Positions 35,336 to 44,574 of a stretch of DNA of 64,000 bases are shown piece after piece. The position numbers and the translations under genes are program-made. Under the pieces are notes generated by a model. It saw only the letters and a program-made list of their open reading frames with translations, was not told where the DNA came from and did not search any database. Position 1 is the first letter of the stretch. Each line of letters starts with the position of its first letter. This DNA comes from Hymenobacter volaticus (GTDB taxonomy: Bacteria; Bacteroidota; Bacteroidia; Cytophagales; Hymenobacteraceae), in the NCBI RefSeq assembly GCF_022921055.1, contig NZ_CP095061.1:526001-590000 (forward strand), given 5' to 3'.

Positions 35336-38300
35336 ATGGGTACTTGTATTCAAATTTTAGTAGCCTGCATAATTTGCATTTTAGTAACAGGGAAATGCAA
35401 TGGCCAAACCGATAGCCTCGATTTCGGACCACCGGGCCATTGGATACTGTATTCGATGGCCCCTTAGCCAAACCAAATGAGGTACTTGAGGTTTCTCAAA
35501 GTAATTACTTAGCAGGTGATTATGAAAGTGCTGTTATACACGCAGAGGATGCACTGAAGTTGGCACATAAAGTAGTAGGTGACGATTTAAATAACTTATT
35601 GAAATTCATAGTTAATTTAGGATCATGCTATGAGGAGATTGGAGATATTTCTAAAGCGGAAGCGCTTTATAGTAATTTGCTTCATTCATTAAATAATAAT
35701 AAAAAAATAAATAATTATGATTACATATCAGTAGAAATTTTGTTTAATGTAGGAGATTTTTATGGGAGTATTAGCCAATATGAAAGAGCAGAGATTCTGT
35801 TTAAAGAAGCATTGAATAGTCTTGATAATATTAAAGATAAAGATTCAGATCAAATATTTTTGGAGGAATTAATATTATATGAATTATTGCAAATTTACAT
35901 TAAAGAAGGCAGAACTAGTGAAGCTGCAATATGTGCAAAAAAAGTATTAACTTTAGAAAATACAAGATTATCGGACGCTAAAAATTACCAAACCCCATTT
36001 TATGATTTAAGCCTTCACCATAAACGCCTAGGTGAAATAGATTTATTAAATCGTGATTATAAAGCAGCTGTAAACAATTTTAATGAGTCGATACTGAATT
36101 TTAGTAAACAATACAAATCATTATCTAAAAAGCTAAGTGCGTACGCAGTAGAGGCAGAACAAGGATTAGTAATTGCTTGTATGGGGTTGAATGATAATAA
36201 ACAGGCATATAATAAGCTTAAGAATATCTTGCAAGTTAGTAATCATGTTATAGACTCTGTAACGTTTAATAGTACTAAATATGCATCTGAACCTGGTGGT
36301 TTAACTGAAAGTAAATTGAGATATTTTCTGTCAAGCCTTCCATTTAGAATAGAAGATCAATTAAACTTAATCATGTCTTTTTATACAAAACATGCAATTG
36401 ATCAGGAGGAGGTTAAAAAATTAGCTTTTACTGCTGTGATTCAACGCAAAGGTATTTTGCTTGAGAGAATTAGTAGTGAACAATATTCGGTTCGGCAATT
36501 TGCAGCTCCGCATGAGAGGGTGCTCTTAGATAGTGTGAACTATTATGTGTCAGAACTGAGTCATATTTTTGCATCTGGGAATAATAATCCCAGCAGAAAA
36601 GCAATTCGTAAATGGCAGTTAGGACACATTCTTGAGGAAAATTTAAGTGCTGCAATTGCGCATAAACGTTCCACTAAAACTACAATTACACTTGATTCAG
36701 TGAGGAGGTGGTTACCGCCAAATTCAGGTGTTTTAGAGTTTGTATTGTATAAGCCATATAATTTAGATGCTAAAGGGCTAACGCAGGTGTGGGGTGAGCC
36801 ACGCTATGAAGGCTTTTTTATGAATAAATCAGGTGCAATCACTAGCTATTCTTTGGGCTCAGTTGCTTCCATCGATTCACTGATAATCGCTTGGCGATCC
36901 GCTTTGAAAGACCCTGACAACTCTAGTGTTGATTCCTTAGGTCGAACTGTGTATCAAAAAGTTATTGCACCTTTAATGCCTAATGTTTCATCCATGCAGC
37001 ATTTGTTTATCTCCCCTGATGGATTAATAAATACTATACCTTTTGCGTCATTGATTGATAATAATAATCGCTTTCTTATTGATAATTATACTATATCTTA
37101 CTTAGAAAACAGTCGTGAATTAGCTAATATAATTAAAAAAACGGGTGTAAATATTAAGACAACAGAGCCTGTTATTGTGGCTAATCCATCATTTACTATT
37201 TCTCCTAAGACAGTCAGAGAGGATAGTTTAAATTGGACTAATTTAATTCATACTAGTGCAGAAGCTAATTCTATAAAAAAAATTGTGCCTTCTGCAATTC
37301 TGTATACAAAGCAAGATGCTAATGAGAGCCAAATAAAAAAAATTGCCAACCCTGCCTTTTTGCATATAGCTACCCATGGTTATATATCACCTATACCAGT
37401 AAATGACAACAACGAAAAGCTTATTCATGATTACGATGACCTTCGGTTAAAGAAACGCGAATGGGATAACCCTATGTACAAAAGTGGATTAGTTTTAGCT
37501 GGAGCGAATGATAGCTATAAAATAGGTAATGATGGTTATTTAACTGCTGCTGAATTAGCAACAATAGATTTGCGTGGAACAGAATTGGTGACTTTATCAG
37601 CTTGTGAAACTGGACTAGGAACGTTAACTAATGGAGAGGGGGTATATGGGCTTAAGAGGGCTTTGTTTATAGCAGGTGCTAAAAATATTGTTGTTAGTCT
37701 TTGGCAAGTTAGTGATAGTGCAACAACGTTGTTAATGAACTCTTTTTACACTTATTTACGAAAAGGTGAAGGAGTTGCGAAAGCACTGCGGCTTGCTCAG
37801 ATTGAAATGAAGAACAATTCTAGTTTTAACCATCCTTATTACTGGGCGGGCTTTTCTGTTTTTGGGGGTACACAAAACCTTGTTGGTTTAAAGAGCCCTT
37901 CTGTGGTGAATTCCGGAATTCAAGTTGATAATAAAACGTCTAAAATTCAACCATGCTCAGTAGGAAGTGATTATCAACCTTTTGCTGCTGTGCAAATTGA
38001 AAATTGGAATAACTATTCCTTGAGTATTTCAGATACTATTGACGAAATAGAACATGATAGCGAAATACTATTGTTAGGTACTCGTAATGGCAAGATGTTT
38101 GAAGTCAATATAGGTAGTAGTAATAATAAAATAAAGAACTACTATTTTGTGAAAAGCAATAGTATAAAAAATGATAATAATGTTAATAAAAGAGTTGAAA
38201 ATATCAAGATTTACAAAGAGCAGGTTATAACTGTAATTAAAGATGTTACTACGTTTGAATATAGTATCGTAGCTTTTTCTAAAAAAACTCGTGCGATAAT

Positions 38301-39111
38301 ATGGTCAACTCCTGTGCCCTACCCAAGTAACACAGTTCATCCCTTGATTATCTCTAATAATATAGTTGTATGGGCATCTGCAGATTCTATTATTGGTTTA
38401 GATTATAGAAACGGACATATACTGTGGAAAAGTATACTTGGTGATGGAGAGATGCATAGAAGTGAAATGGTAGCAAGAGGCGATGTAATAATTATTGTAA
38501 GCTCAAGGAAATCGGATATTTTATTTGTATCAAAGCCAGTTGGCCCTAATGTTATTTACCAAATAAGCATAAGTGATGGAAAGGTCTTGTCACGGTATGA
38601 TTTAGGAACAATTAACGTATCGAGTGAGATTGTCAACTATAATGATAATATTATATTTTTATATGGAGCTCCTTTAGTTGAATCAAAAAAAGGTATAGTT
38701 TCCATAAGTATTAAGACAGGGGCTATCAATTGGAAAATAACAAATCCAAATAGCGAAAGATTATATAGGCCCAAATTGGTTATTTATAATTCACTTCTGA
38801 TTACTACAGATAAAAAAGGGCTTACTGCCTTTAATGTGAATACAGGAGAATTTATGTGGCGATATGCAACTTTTGGCAGAGAGACGAGCTCACCCGTGCT
38901 GAATAATGATCAGATATTTTTCTTCGCAGATGAAATGCAAGATAGAAAAGAATTGCACTTAATATTTAGATATTCTTTAATAACGGGATGTACTAATGCT
39001 TTTAAATTAAAAAATGATATTAGTAGTGAGTTGTATTTAAAGGGTAACGAGTTGCTTTTTTCTGTTGATTTTAAAAAATTATATTTATTAAGACCGAGTC
39101 AATCTAATTAA
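35336..39111 (+). CDS. Exported TPR-CHAT protease with C-terminal beta-propeller (one frame break)
   Basis: About 1258 residues after adding one G to the GGG at 35434-35436. Without the repair the frame would have to start at TTG 35440 and would lose its signal peptide, which ATG 35336 encodes (IQILVACIICILVTGKCNG, residues about 5-23). TPR-type helical pairs follow (about 45-330: YLAGDYESAVIHAEDALKL; GDISKAEALYSNLL). The CHAT caspase-like protease spans about 500-860 with the catalytic dyad HIATHGY (His about 680) and TLSACETGLG (Cys about 756), followed by G-L-K-R-A-L-F-I-A-G-A. The C-terminal 330 residues carry PQQ/WD-like propeller repeats (W-S-T-P-V-P, G-H-I-L-W-K-S, G-A-I-N-W-K-I, G-E-F-M-W-R-Y). 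Strongly AT-rich, unlike the chromosome. An extracytoplasmic, regulated protease is the likeliest function. Confidence 0.85.
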
Positions 39112-39427
39112 TTAGTATCATTTAAACTTGCTCCCATATTAGTAAATAGTTTACGTAGAATATTTAGAAAAAACTTTAGCGGATTTGAAATAGAATTAAT
39201 GAAATACTTGCTTTCACCAAGCTTACAGCAGCGAATTCAATTTGTAGTAAAAGCTAATACCTGTTCCTGTTTATTAATAGGCTCATCACATTAGCCTTGA
39301 TTAAGATTCACCCAAGCACCCCAGAAGTGCTGTTAGCTATTAGCAGGTACCCGCTCATTCAGAAATAAACATTCAAAGTATTTTTAAGTAGGTTTACGGT
39401 GATGAACCTGAGTGAAAAACGAGTATT
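39112..39427. other. AT-rich stretch after the CHAT gene
   Basis: 316 bases without a gene. No terminator of the usual GC-hairpin type is visible after the CHAT gene. Confidence 0.4.
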
Positions 39428-40666
39428 TCACCCCCACGCTTTTTCCATCTGCACCTTCTTCTGTGCATCAGCCACCTTGGCGTAGCGCATTAGCGTCTTG
39501 AGGTCTTTATGAGTGGTAAATTTCTGAAGTACTTCTATAGGCATCCCGCGTTCTAGGCTCTGAGTCACAAAGGTGCGCCGGGCAGTATGAGAGGATAAGA
39601 GACTGTACTTTGGTACGCGCTCCATAATTCGTTTAGTGCCTTGATAATGCACTACAAGAGTTGATCTGTCAATACCACAATGCTGTCCAAGTTCTTTCAC
39701 ATATTCATTAAACTTCTGCTGGGAGAGCTTCGGTAGCCCATCAGGATAGCGCTGTAGGATGGTTCGCGAGTATTGGTTAAGGTCTAATCTAAGCCAGTCT
39801 CCCGTTTTTACTGTGCGCAGCACCAACTGATCATTCTCTATATTCTCTGGGCGAATGGTGCTAAAATCCGAATGCCTTAGCCCAGTGGTACAGCCTAAGA
39901 CAAATAAGTCACGCACCTTGGCCATGCGAGGCTCCGCTGACAAGTCTGCTTCGAAGAGCAATTGCAACTCGCTTTGGGTTAAGTAAATAACATCGGCTTC
40001 TGTATGCTTCAGGAGCTTGAACTTGCGGAAAGCAATATTGTCAGTCAATCCTTTGTCCAGCGCATAACTCATCACTACTTTAACCCGCTTAAGCTGGTTA
40101 TTGACTGTGCCATTCGTCATTTCCAACTCTTTGGTCAGAAACCGGACAAAGTCATGGTAAAAGTTAGTGTCTAAATAAGATAAAGTCAGTTTGATACTTC
40201 GTTTCGTCGCATAGGTTTTTAAATGGTTCAGCGTGCTCTTGTAGTGCTTAATCGTACCATGCGATTTCGAGGCACTAGTAATGTTAATGTTTTCTGCAAA
40301 AAGGTCTAAGAAGTCTTGATTGCTAGGTTTCTCCTGCTTAAGTAACTCTGGAAGCTTACTGGAGGAAGTAGAGAGGTCTTTCAGTCGTTCTTCAACGAGC
40401 GCGAAAGAAGGCTCTTCCCCTGCTAAGATGGCATCCTGGACAATCTTGTCAATCCTCCCTTTAATAATCTGGAGCCGTGCGTTAAACTCTACTATTTCTG
40501 TAGAACTACCAGCAGCCTTTCCGGCCTTTCCGTTCCAACAGTCAGGTGCAATGCTGTAGCCAGTACTGAACTTCTTCTTGGCACTTTTATGCGTGTACTG
40601 AACGTATATAGTGGTTTTGCCGAAGGTTTTTCGGTCACTGCGAATAACTAATTTGGTGGAGGCCAT
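39428..40666 (-). CDS. Tyrosine-type site-specific integrase of the island
   Basis: A 412-residue phage-integrase-family protein, the usual length for Bacteroidota element integrases. It has an N-terminal arm-binding domain (LVIRSDRKTFGKTTIYVQYTH), a SAM-like core-binding domain (about 110-220), and a catalytic domain with T-T-G-L-R-H-S-D (Arg I), H-T-A-R-R-T-F-V (His-x-x-Arg) and L-M-R-Y-A (Tyr nucleophile). It reads toward the interior and lies about 190 bases from the right core repeat, the standard position for an integrase acting on the tRNA-Lys site. ATG 40664-40666. Confidence 0.95.
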   Translation of the reverse strand: MASTKLVIRSDRKTFGKTTIYVQYTHKSAKKKFSTGYSIAPDCWNGKAGKAAGSSTEIVEFNARLQIIKGRIDKIVQDAILAGEEPSFALVEERLKDLSTSSSKLPELLKQEKPSNQDFLDLFAENINITSASKSHGTIKHYKSTLNHLKTYATKRSIKLTLSYLDTNFYHDFVRFLTKELEMTNGTVNNQLKRVKVVMSYALDKGLTDNIAFRKFKLLKHTEADVIYLTQSELQLLFEADLSAEPRMAKVRDLFVLGCTTGLRHSDFSTIRPENIENDQLVLRTVKTGDWLRLDLNQYSRTILQRYPDGLPKLSQQKFNEYVKELGQHCGIDRSTLVVHYQGTKRIMERVPKYSLLSSHTARRTFVTQSLERGMPIEVLQKFTTHKDLKTLMRYAKVADAQKKVQMEKAWG

Positions 40667-40729
40667 GGTAATCTAGAGGGTAGTTCGGGCTCGTTTCTAA
40701 GCCGGCTACCAAATGTAAGTAAAGATTTG

Positions 40730-40751
40730 AGTGGGCCCATAAGTGGGACCG
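40730..40751 (+). repeat. Right pair of 10-bp repeats (candidate integrase arm sites)
   Basis: AGTGGGCCCA at 40730-40739 (two mismatches to the consensus) and AGTGGGACCG at 40742-40751, 12 bases apart, matching the spacing at the left end. Confidence 0.55.
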
Positions 40752-40770
40752 TAAATATTGTAAAAGCCAA

Positions 40771-40790
40771 GTAAAGTAAAGTAAAGTAAA
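40771..40790 (+). repeat. Four tandem GTAAA units
   Basis: A short pentanucleotide tandem repeat in the region between the integrase start and the right core, possibly within the integrase promoter region or a binding-site cluster. Confidence 0.6.
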
Positions 40791-40856
40791 AACACGAAGC
40801 GCTCTCTGAAGCTCTGTTAAAGGTATTTTTGGAGTGTATATAATAAATGCAGTGTG

Positions 40857-40877
40857 ATCCCAGCGGGATCACCAAAA
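40857..40877 (+). repeat. attR: right attachment core
   Basis: Exact 21-base copy of 21353-21373, the tRNA-Lys 3' end including ACCA. Confidence 0.9.
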
Positions 40878-40909
40878 CCCTTCTTGCAAGCTGCAAGGAG
40901 GGTTTTTTG
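40874..40909 (+). terminator. Hairpin after attR
   Basis: Arms AAAACCCTTCTTGCA and TGCAAGGAGGGTTTT with one internal mismatch and a T run, structurally equivalent to the hairpin after the intact tRNA-Lys. It is probably the original chromosomal tRNA terminator. Confidence 0.75.
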
Positions 40910-40926
40910 TTGTTGGTCGAATATAG

Positions 40927-40976
40927 AAGAAGCCCGGAGTAAAGCTGTTGACCCAGCTTTACTCCGGGCTTCTTTT
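40927..40976. terminator. Terminator after comM
   Basis: Long hairpin (GAAGCCCGGAGTAAAGCTG arms) with A and T runs, just beyond the comM stop on the minus strand. Confidence 0.8.
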
Positions 40977-40988
40977 GCATTCAAGCAA

Positions 40989-42527
40989 TCAACCAGCCCA
41001 ACCCTCGCGGTCGAGGCTACGGTACTGAATTGCCTCAGCCAAATGCTCGATACGTATTTCTTCGGTACCCGCTAAGTCGGCAATAGTACGCGCTACTTTC
41101 AAGATTCGGTCGTAGGCACGGGCTGAAAGACCTAGGCGCTCCATGGCTGTTTTGAGCAGCGTGCGGCCTGCCGCATCAATTTCACAAATGTCTTTCACCA
41201 TCTGCGGAGGCATCATGGCATTAGAAAAGATATCAGGAAACTTCGCAAAGCGTGTTGCTTGCAATGCTCGAGCCTTCTCCACGCGCAACTGGATGTCGTG
41301 ACTCGTCTCTGATTTGCGCGTTTCCGTCATTTGATCGAATGTAACGGGCGTTACCTCTACGTGCAAATCAATACGATCGAGGAGGGGCCCACTCACCTTA
41401 TTGAGGTAGCGCTGCACGACGCCGGGGCCGCATACGCACTCTTTTTCGGGATGATTGTAGTAGCCACAAGGGCAGGGGTTCATACTAGCAATGAGCATGA
41501 AGTTAGCAGGAAAATCGATGCTGACTTTGGCCCGTGAGATAGAAACGCGCCGCTCTTCTAGTGGCTGCCGCATCACTTCCAGTACAGTACGCTTGAATTC
41601 CGGCAACTCATCTAGGAACAGCACCCCATTGTGCGCCAATGAAATTTCACCGGGCTGCGGATTGCTGCCTCCACCAACTAGTGCTACATCCGAAATAGTG
41701 TGGTGCGGGGCCCTGAAAGGCCTAGTGCCTAATAAGGAAGCATTAGTCCCAAGCTTGCCCGCTACGGAATGAATCTTAGTGGTTTCCAACGCTTCCAACA
41801 TAGTCAGAGCGGGTAGAATGGTTGGCAAGCGCTTCGCCAACATGGTTTTACCTGCGCCGGGCGGACCAATCATTATGACGTTGTGGCCACCAGCCGCCGC
41901 TATTTCCAGGGCCCGCTTGATGTTTTCCTGTCCTTGCACGTCGGCAAAGTCGGCCGCATATTGGTTGGCTTCGTGTTGGAAGATGTCACGCGTATCCAGC
42001 ACGAGTGGTTCAATGTTAAGGCGGCCTTCAAAGAAATCGATAGCCTCCTGCATAGTTTCGACCGGGATAATGTCGAGGTTATTCACAATAGCCGCTTCCC
42101 GTGCATTTGCCTTGGGCAAGACAAACCCTTTGAAACCTTCCTTACGAGCTTGAATGGCAATGGGTAGCACGCCTTTGATCGGCCGTAAAGCCCCGTCTAG
42201 CGCTAACTCACCCATGATGATATACTCGGGAAGCCGCTCGGTATTGAGCTGTTGCGAGCCGTGCAAGATGCCGAGCGCAATAGGCAGGTCATAACTGGAG
42301 CCTTCCTTGCGAATATCGGCCGGGGCCATGTTCACGACCACCTTCGTACGGGGCATCCGATACCCGCGAAACTTCAGTGCAGCTTCAATCCGTTGCTGAC
42401 TTTCCTTAATAGCATTATCCGGTAGTCCTACCACGTAGAAGTTGGTGCCTTGCGAAACGACTACTTCGATGGTAATAGTGTAAGCATTAACGCCCTGTAC
42501 GGCCGAGCCGAAGGTCTTCGTAAGCAT
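40989..42527 (-). CDS. comM: YifB/ComM family Mg-chelatase-like AAA ATPase
   Basis: A 512-residue protein. An N-terminal S5/Lon-like domain (VQGVNAYTITIEVVVSQGTNFYVVGLPDNAIKES, residues 9-42) is followed by the AAA+ module: Walker A MIGPPGAGKTMLAKRLP, the H-R-A-P-H-H-T-I-S loop (here FRAPHHTISD), Walker B GVLFLDELPEF, the four-cysteine insertion NPCPCGYY...ECVCGP, and the C-terminal YDRILKVARTIADLAG sensor helix. ComM is a branch-migration helicase acting in natural transformation. ATG 42525-42527 is chosen because the canonical family N-terminus starts here; the open frame extends further but is not family-like. Confidence 0.93.
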   Translation of the reverse strand: MLTKTFGSAVQGVNAYTITIEVVVSQGTNFYVVGLPDNAIKESQQRIEAALKFRGYRMPRTKVVVNMAPADIRKEGSSYDLPIALGILHGSQQLNTERLPEYIIMGELALDGALRPIKGVLPIAIQARKEGFKGFVLPKANAREAAIVNNLDIIPVETMQEAIDFFEGRLNIEPLVLDTRDIFQHEANQYAADFADVQGQENIKRALEIAAAGGHNVIMIGPPGAGKTMLAKRLPTILPALTMLEALETTKIHSVAGKLGTNASLLGTRPFRAPHHTISDVALVGGGSNPQPGEISLAHNGVLFLDELPEFKRTVLEVMRQPLEERRVSISRAKVSIDFPANFMLIASMNPCPCGYYNHPEKECVCGPGVVQRYLNKVSGPLLDRIDLHVEVTPVTFDQMTETRKSETSHDIQLRVEKARALQATRFAKFPDIFSNAMMPPQMVKDICEIDAAGRTLLKTAMERLGLSARAYDRILKVARTIADLAGTEEIRIEHLAEAIQYRSLDREGWAG

Positions 42528-42675
42528 ATAATCGATAAGAGAAAATAGAATGAAATCAACGAAGATAAAGGAAATAACGCACGAGCTACCATAGTACAAA
42601 TCCTTAGCCAGAATACTGCTGAAATAAGATTGATAAGTCCATTTAATGCCAGCTAGTTGAAAGCTAACATTAGAA

Positions 42676-42717
42676 AAAGCCTCCACTACTGCCGATCAAA
42701 TCAGTAGTGGAGGCTTA
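42676..42717. terminator. Terminator after gmhA
   Basis: AAAAAGCCTCCACTACTG and CAGTAGTGGAGGCTT arms, 27 bases beyond the gmhA stop on the minus strand. Confidence 0.75.
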
Positions 42718-42743
42718 AGAATTAGTTAAAGCGAAGAGATTAT

Positions 42744-43352
42744 TTACTTAGCAACCAACTGCTCAATGAGCATAATGAGAATGTGAATAGCTTTGATGTG
42801 GATTTCCTGAATGCGGTCGGCGTAACCGGTGTGAGGGGCCCGAATTTCTATATCGCATAGGGCGGCTAGTTTCCCGCCGTCTTTGCCAGTAAGGCCAACT
42901 ACTTGCATGCCGGTAGCTTTTGCAGCTTCCGCGGCGCGTAAAATATTGGGCGAGTTACCGCTGGTGCTGATAGCGAGCAGCACGTCGCCGGGCCGGCCAA
43001 GGGCCTCCACGTAACGGCTGAACACGTAATCGTAGCCGTAGTCGTTGGCGACGCAACTCATATGCGACGCTTCGGTGAGGGCAATGGCTCCGAGGGCAGG
43101 ACGGTCGTGGCGGTAACGGCCGCTGAGTTCTTCGGCGAAGTGCTGCGCGTCGCAGAGGCTCCCTCCGTTGCCGCAGCTCAGGAGCTTGCCTTTCTGCTGC
43201 AAGCTGTCAGCCATGAGGCGCGCAGCTTGCTCGATAGCCCTAAGATTGGCTGGATCGGCAACGAAACGGTCAAGTACAGTTTGGGCTTCAGTAAGTTCAG
43301 CCCGGATAAGGTCGGTTAGGGGAGTTGCATCGGTCACGAGGCAAAGATACAC
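42744..43352 (-). CDS. gmhA: Phosphoheptose isomerase (SIS domain)
   Basis: Converts sedoheptulose 7-phosphate to D-glycero-D-manno-heptose 7-phosphate, the first step of the ADP-heptose path for LPS core and some surface polymers. The product of about 197-202 residues has the SIS signatures [24 protein letters not shown], the [14 protein letters not shown] sugar-phosphate loop, and the C-terminal [13 protein letters not shown] helix with the catalytic histidine. The annotated start is the first in-frame start; a GTG at 43337 (VTDATPL) gives a more typical length. It is last in the minus-strand cluster with the exporter and small membrane proteins. Confidence 0.92.
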   Translation of the reverse strand: MYLCLVTDATPLTDLIRAELTEAQTVLDRFVADPANLRAIEQAARLMADSLQQKGKLLSCGNGGSLCDAQHFAEELSGRYRHDRPALGAIALTEASHMSCVANDYGYDYVFSRYVEALGRPGDVLLAISTSGNSPNILRAAEAAKATGMQVVGLTGKDGGKLAALCDIEIRAPHTGYADRIQEIHIKAIHILIMLIEQLVAK

Positions 43353-43355
43353 GAG

Positions 43356-43772
43356 CTACGCCAGTGGACTACCGTCGCGGTCGGACGTGAAGGGACGTGC
43401 AGGCGATATAGGGGCAGGCGGGGTGTATCCTTCGGGGTGCACGGTGGTGCCAGGGCGGGCGGCACCTACATTGGCGCTCGTGCTGCGTTGCTCTAACTGC
43501 TGGTCGTACAAGCGAGCTTTCAGTTCGTTGATTTTGCCTTCGCGCGAGGCTACGTCTCGCCGTAGGAGCACGCTATCCAAGTTTTCGGTGATAAGCTGCA
43601 AGGTTAGCAACGCTGCACCGATCAAGAACATAGCGTAGTAAAACGAAGAAGCATCGTTGCCGGCTGTCACAGCCATCAAGCCGTCCCGCGAACCAGGACT
43701 TAGCAGTAGCAGCAGCACTAGCAGCAGATACACCATGACGAGAACGGTAACCAAACGTTTTAAAGCGAGCAT
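43356..43772 (-). CDS. Two-helix membrane protein with coiled coil and proline-rich tail
   Basis: A 138-residue protein. A first transmembrane segment (TVLVMVYLLLVLLLLLS) is followed by a second hydrophobic segment (YYAMFLIGAALLTLQLI) and a charged helix likely to form a coiled coil (LLRRDVASREGKINELKARLYDQQLEQR), ending in a T/P-rich tail. No family recognised. It lies 3 bases upstream of the gmhA frame, so the two may be co-transcribed. Confidence 0.7.
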   Translation of the reverse strand: MLALKRLVTVLVMVYLLLVLLLLLSPGSRDGLMAVTAGNDASSFYYAMFLIGAALLTLQLITENLDSVLLRRDVASREGKINELKARLYDQQLEQRSTSANVGAARPGTTVHPEGYTPPAPISPARPFTSDRDGSPLA

Positions 43773-43904
43773 AAGAAAACGATGCTAAAGTGAAAATCTA
43801 ATGGCCCGTCGTACGCAAAAACGTAGCAGTCGGGTTAAATATAGGCTTTCGTTACTTGGAATTCCTTGCTACTGCCGAGCTATTTACTTCCAATCGATTC
43901 CTAA

Positions 43905-44261
43905 TCAACGCTGCGTGCTAGCAGTTGCGCTTTGCAAAGAATCAAGCCGCTGTTGGAGTGTCTTAAGTTTTTGTAGCTCGATCTGAAACAAATCCTTGGT
44001 GGAAAGCTGCTCGAGCGAGTCGAGTAGGCGGCGGGCAACTGCTGTGTCTTGTCGGTCGAGCAGCTTGTTTGCTCTCAGCAGAGCGTTGTCGTAGGCATGG
44101 CTGGCAGCTATTTTCTGTTGCAAAGCAGTAGTTGCCTGCTGTTGAGGTGCTTCCTGCGCATGTTGGTACGTGCGCCACAGCCACCGGCCTGCTTGCAAAA
44201 GCAGTAAGAGCACGATGATAGTAGCTACATGGCGGCGCGCAGAGTTGGTGGAAGCGGCCAT
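43905..44261 (-). CDS. Membrane-anchored helical protein
   Basis: A 118-residue protein with one N-terminal transmembrane segment (VATIIVLLLLLQAGRWLWRTY) and a long charged, probably coiled-coil helix (NALLRANKLLDRQDTAVARRLLDSLEQL; ELQKLKTLQQRLDSLQ). The phrase R-A-N-K-L-L-D-R-x-x-x-x-x-A-R-x-L-L-D-S-L closely recalls the gene at 44575 (R-A-D-A-L-M-A-G-G-N-Y-A-P-A-R-L-L-L-D-S-L), so the two are probably paralogues. Confidence 0.7.
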   Translation of the reverse strand: MAASTNSARRHVATIIVLLLLLQAGRWLWRTYQHAQEAPQQQATTALQQKIAASHAYDNALLRANKLLDRQDTAVARRLLDSLEQLSTKDLFQIELQKLKTLQQRLDSLQSATASTQR

Positions 44262-44279
44262 ATTTCTGGTGCTCGTAGT

Positions 44280-44540
44280 CTAACGTGATACAGCTGAGGA
44301 GTCAGTTAGTAGGGTAGAGTCGGCTACGACTACCGGCGCCGCACTTGCCGCTTCGGAGGCTTGTAGTTGCTCTTTTAGCTTTTGGTTTCGCTCTTCCAGC
44401 CTTTCGAGAGTCGTTTCGTAGCTAGGTCGTTGATTTTGCTGCCACGTCTTATAGCCAAACCGGAGTCCAAGCATCACCAACGCAAGCACCCAAAACCAGC
44501 GCGACTGATACCAAGGAGTTTTTGAATCAGGTGCAGACAT
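44280..44540 (-). CDS. Membrane-anchored coiled-coil protein
   Basis: An 86-residue protein starting at ATG 44538-44540 (MSAPDSKTPWYQ). One transmembrane segment (WFWVLALVMLGLRFGY) is followed by a leucine/glutamate coiled coil (YETTLERLEERNQKLKEQLQASEA). Unknown function. The frame is open further upstream into the preceding gene but that sequence is a shadow of the gene at 44575. Confidence 0.65.
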   Translation of the reverse strand: MSAPDSKTPWYQSRWFWVLALVMLGLRFGYKTWQQNQRPSYETTLERLEERNQKLKEQLQASEAASAAPVVVADSTLLTDSSAVSR

Positions 44541-44574
44541 ATTGAACAAGAGAAGCTTAAAGAAAATTACTGTA

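Larger units (their letters stand above)
21353..40877. mobile_element. Integrated genomic island in tRNA-Lys (about 19.5 kb)
   Basis: Bounded by a 21-bp perfect direct repeat of the tRNA-Lys 3' end (21353-21373 and 40857-40877). It carries a tyrosine integrase immediately inside the right end (39428-40666), an excisionase-like HTH gene and a VapE-like replication ATPase near the left end, and two serine recombinases. Both repeat copies are followed by a short hairpin and T run, as if the original tRNA terminator had been duplicated or supplied by the element. No conjugation, capsid or terminase genes are visible, so it resembles a satellite or integrative mobilisable element with defence-type cargo. 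Base composition is mosaic: GC-rich up to about 33.9 kb, then strikingly AT-rich from 34.3 to 39.4 kb. Confidence 0.88.

Noticed and set aside
35440..39111. TTG 35440 as the start of the CHAT gene
   Set aside because: An ATG-led signal peptide lies just upstream, joined by one added G, in keeping with the other breaks.
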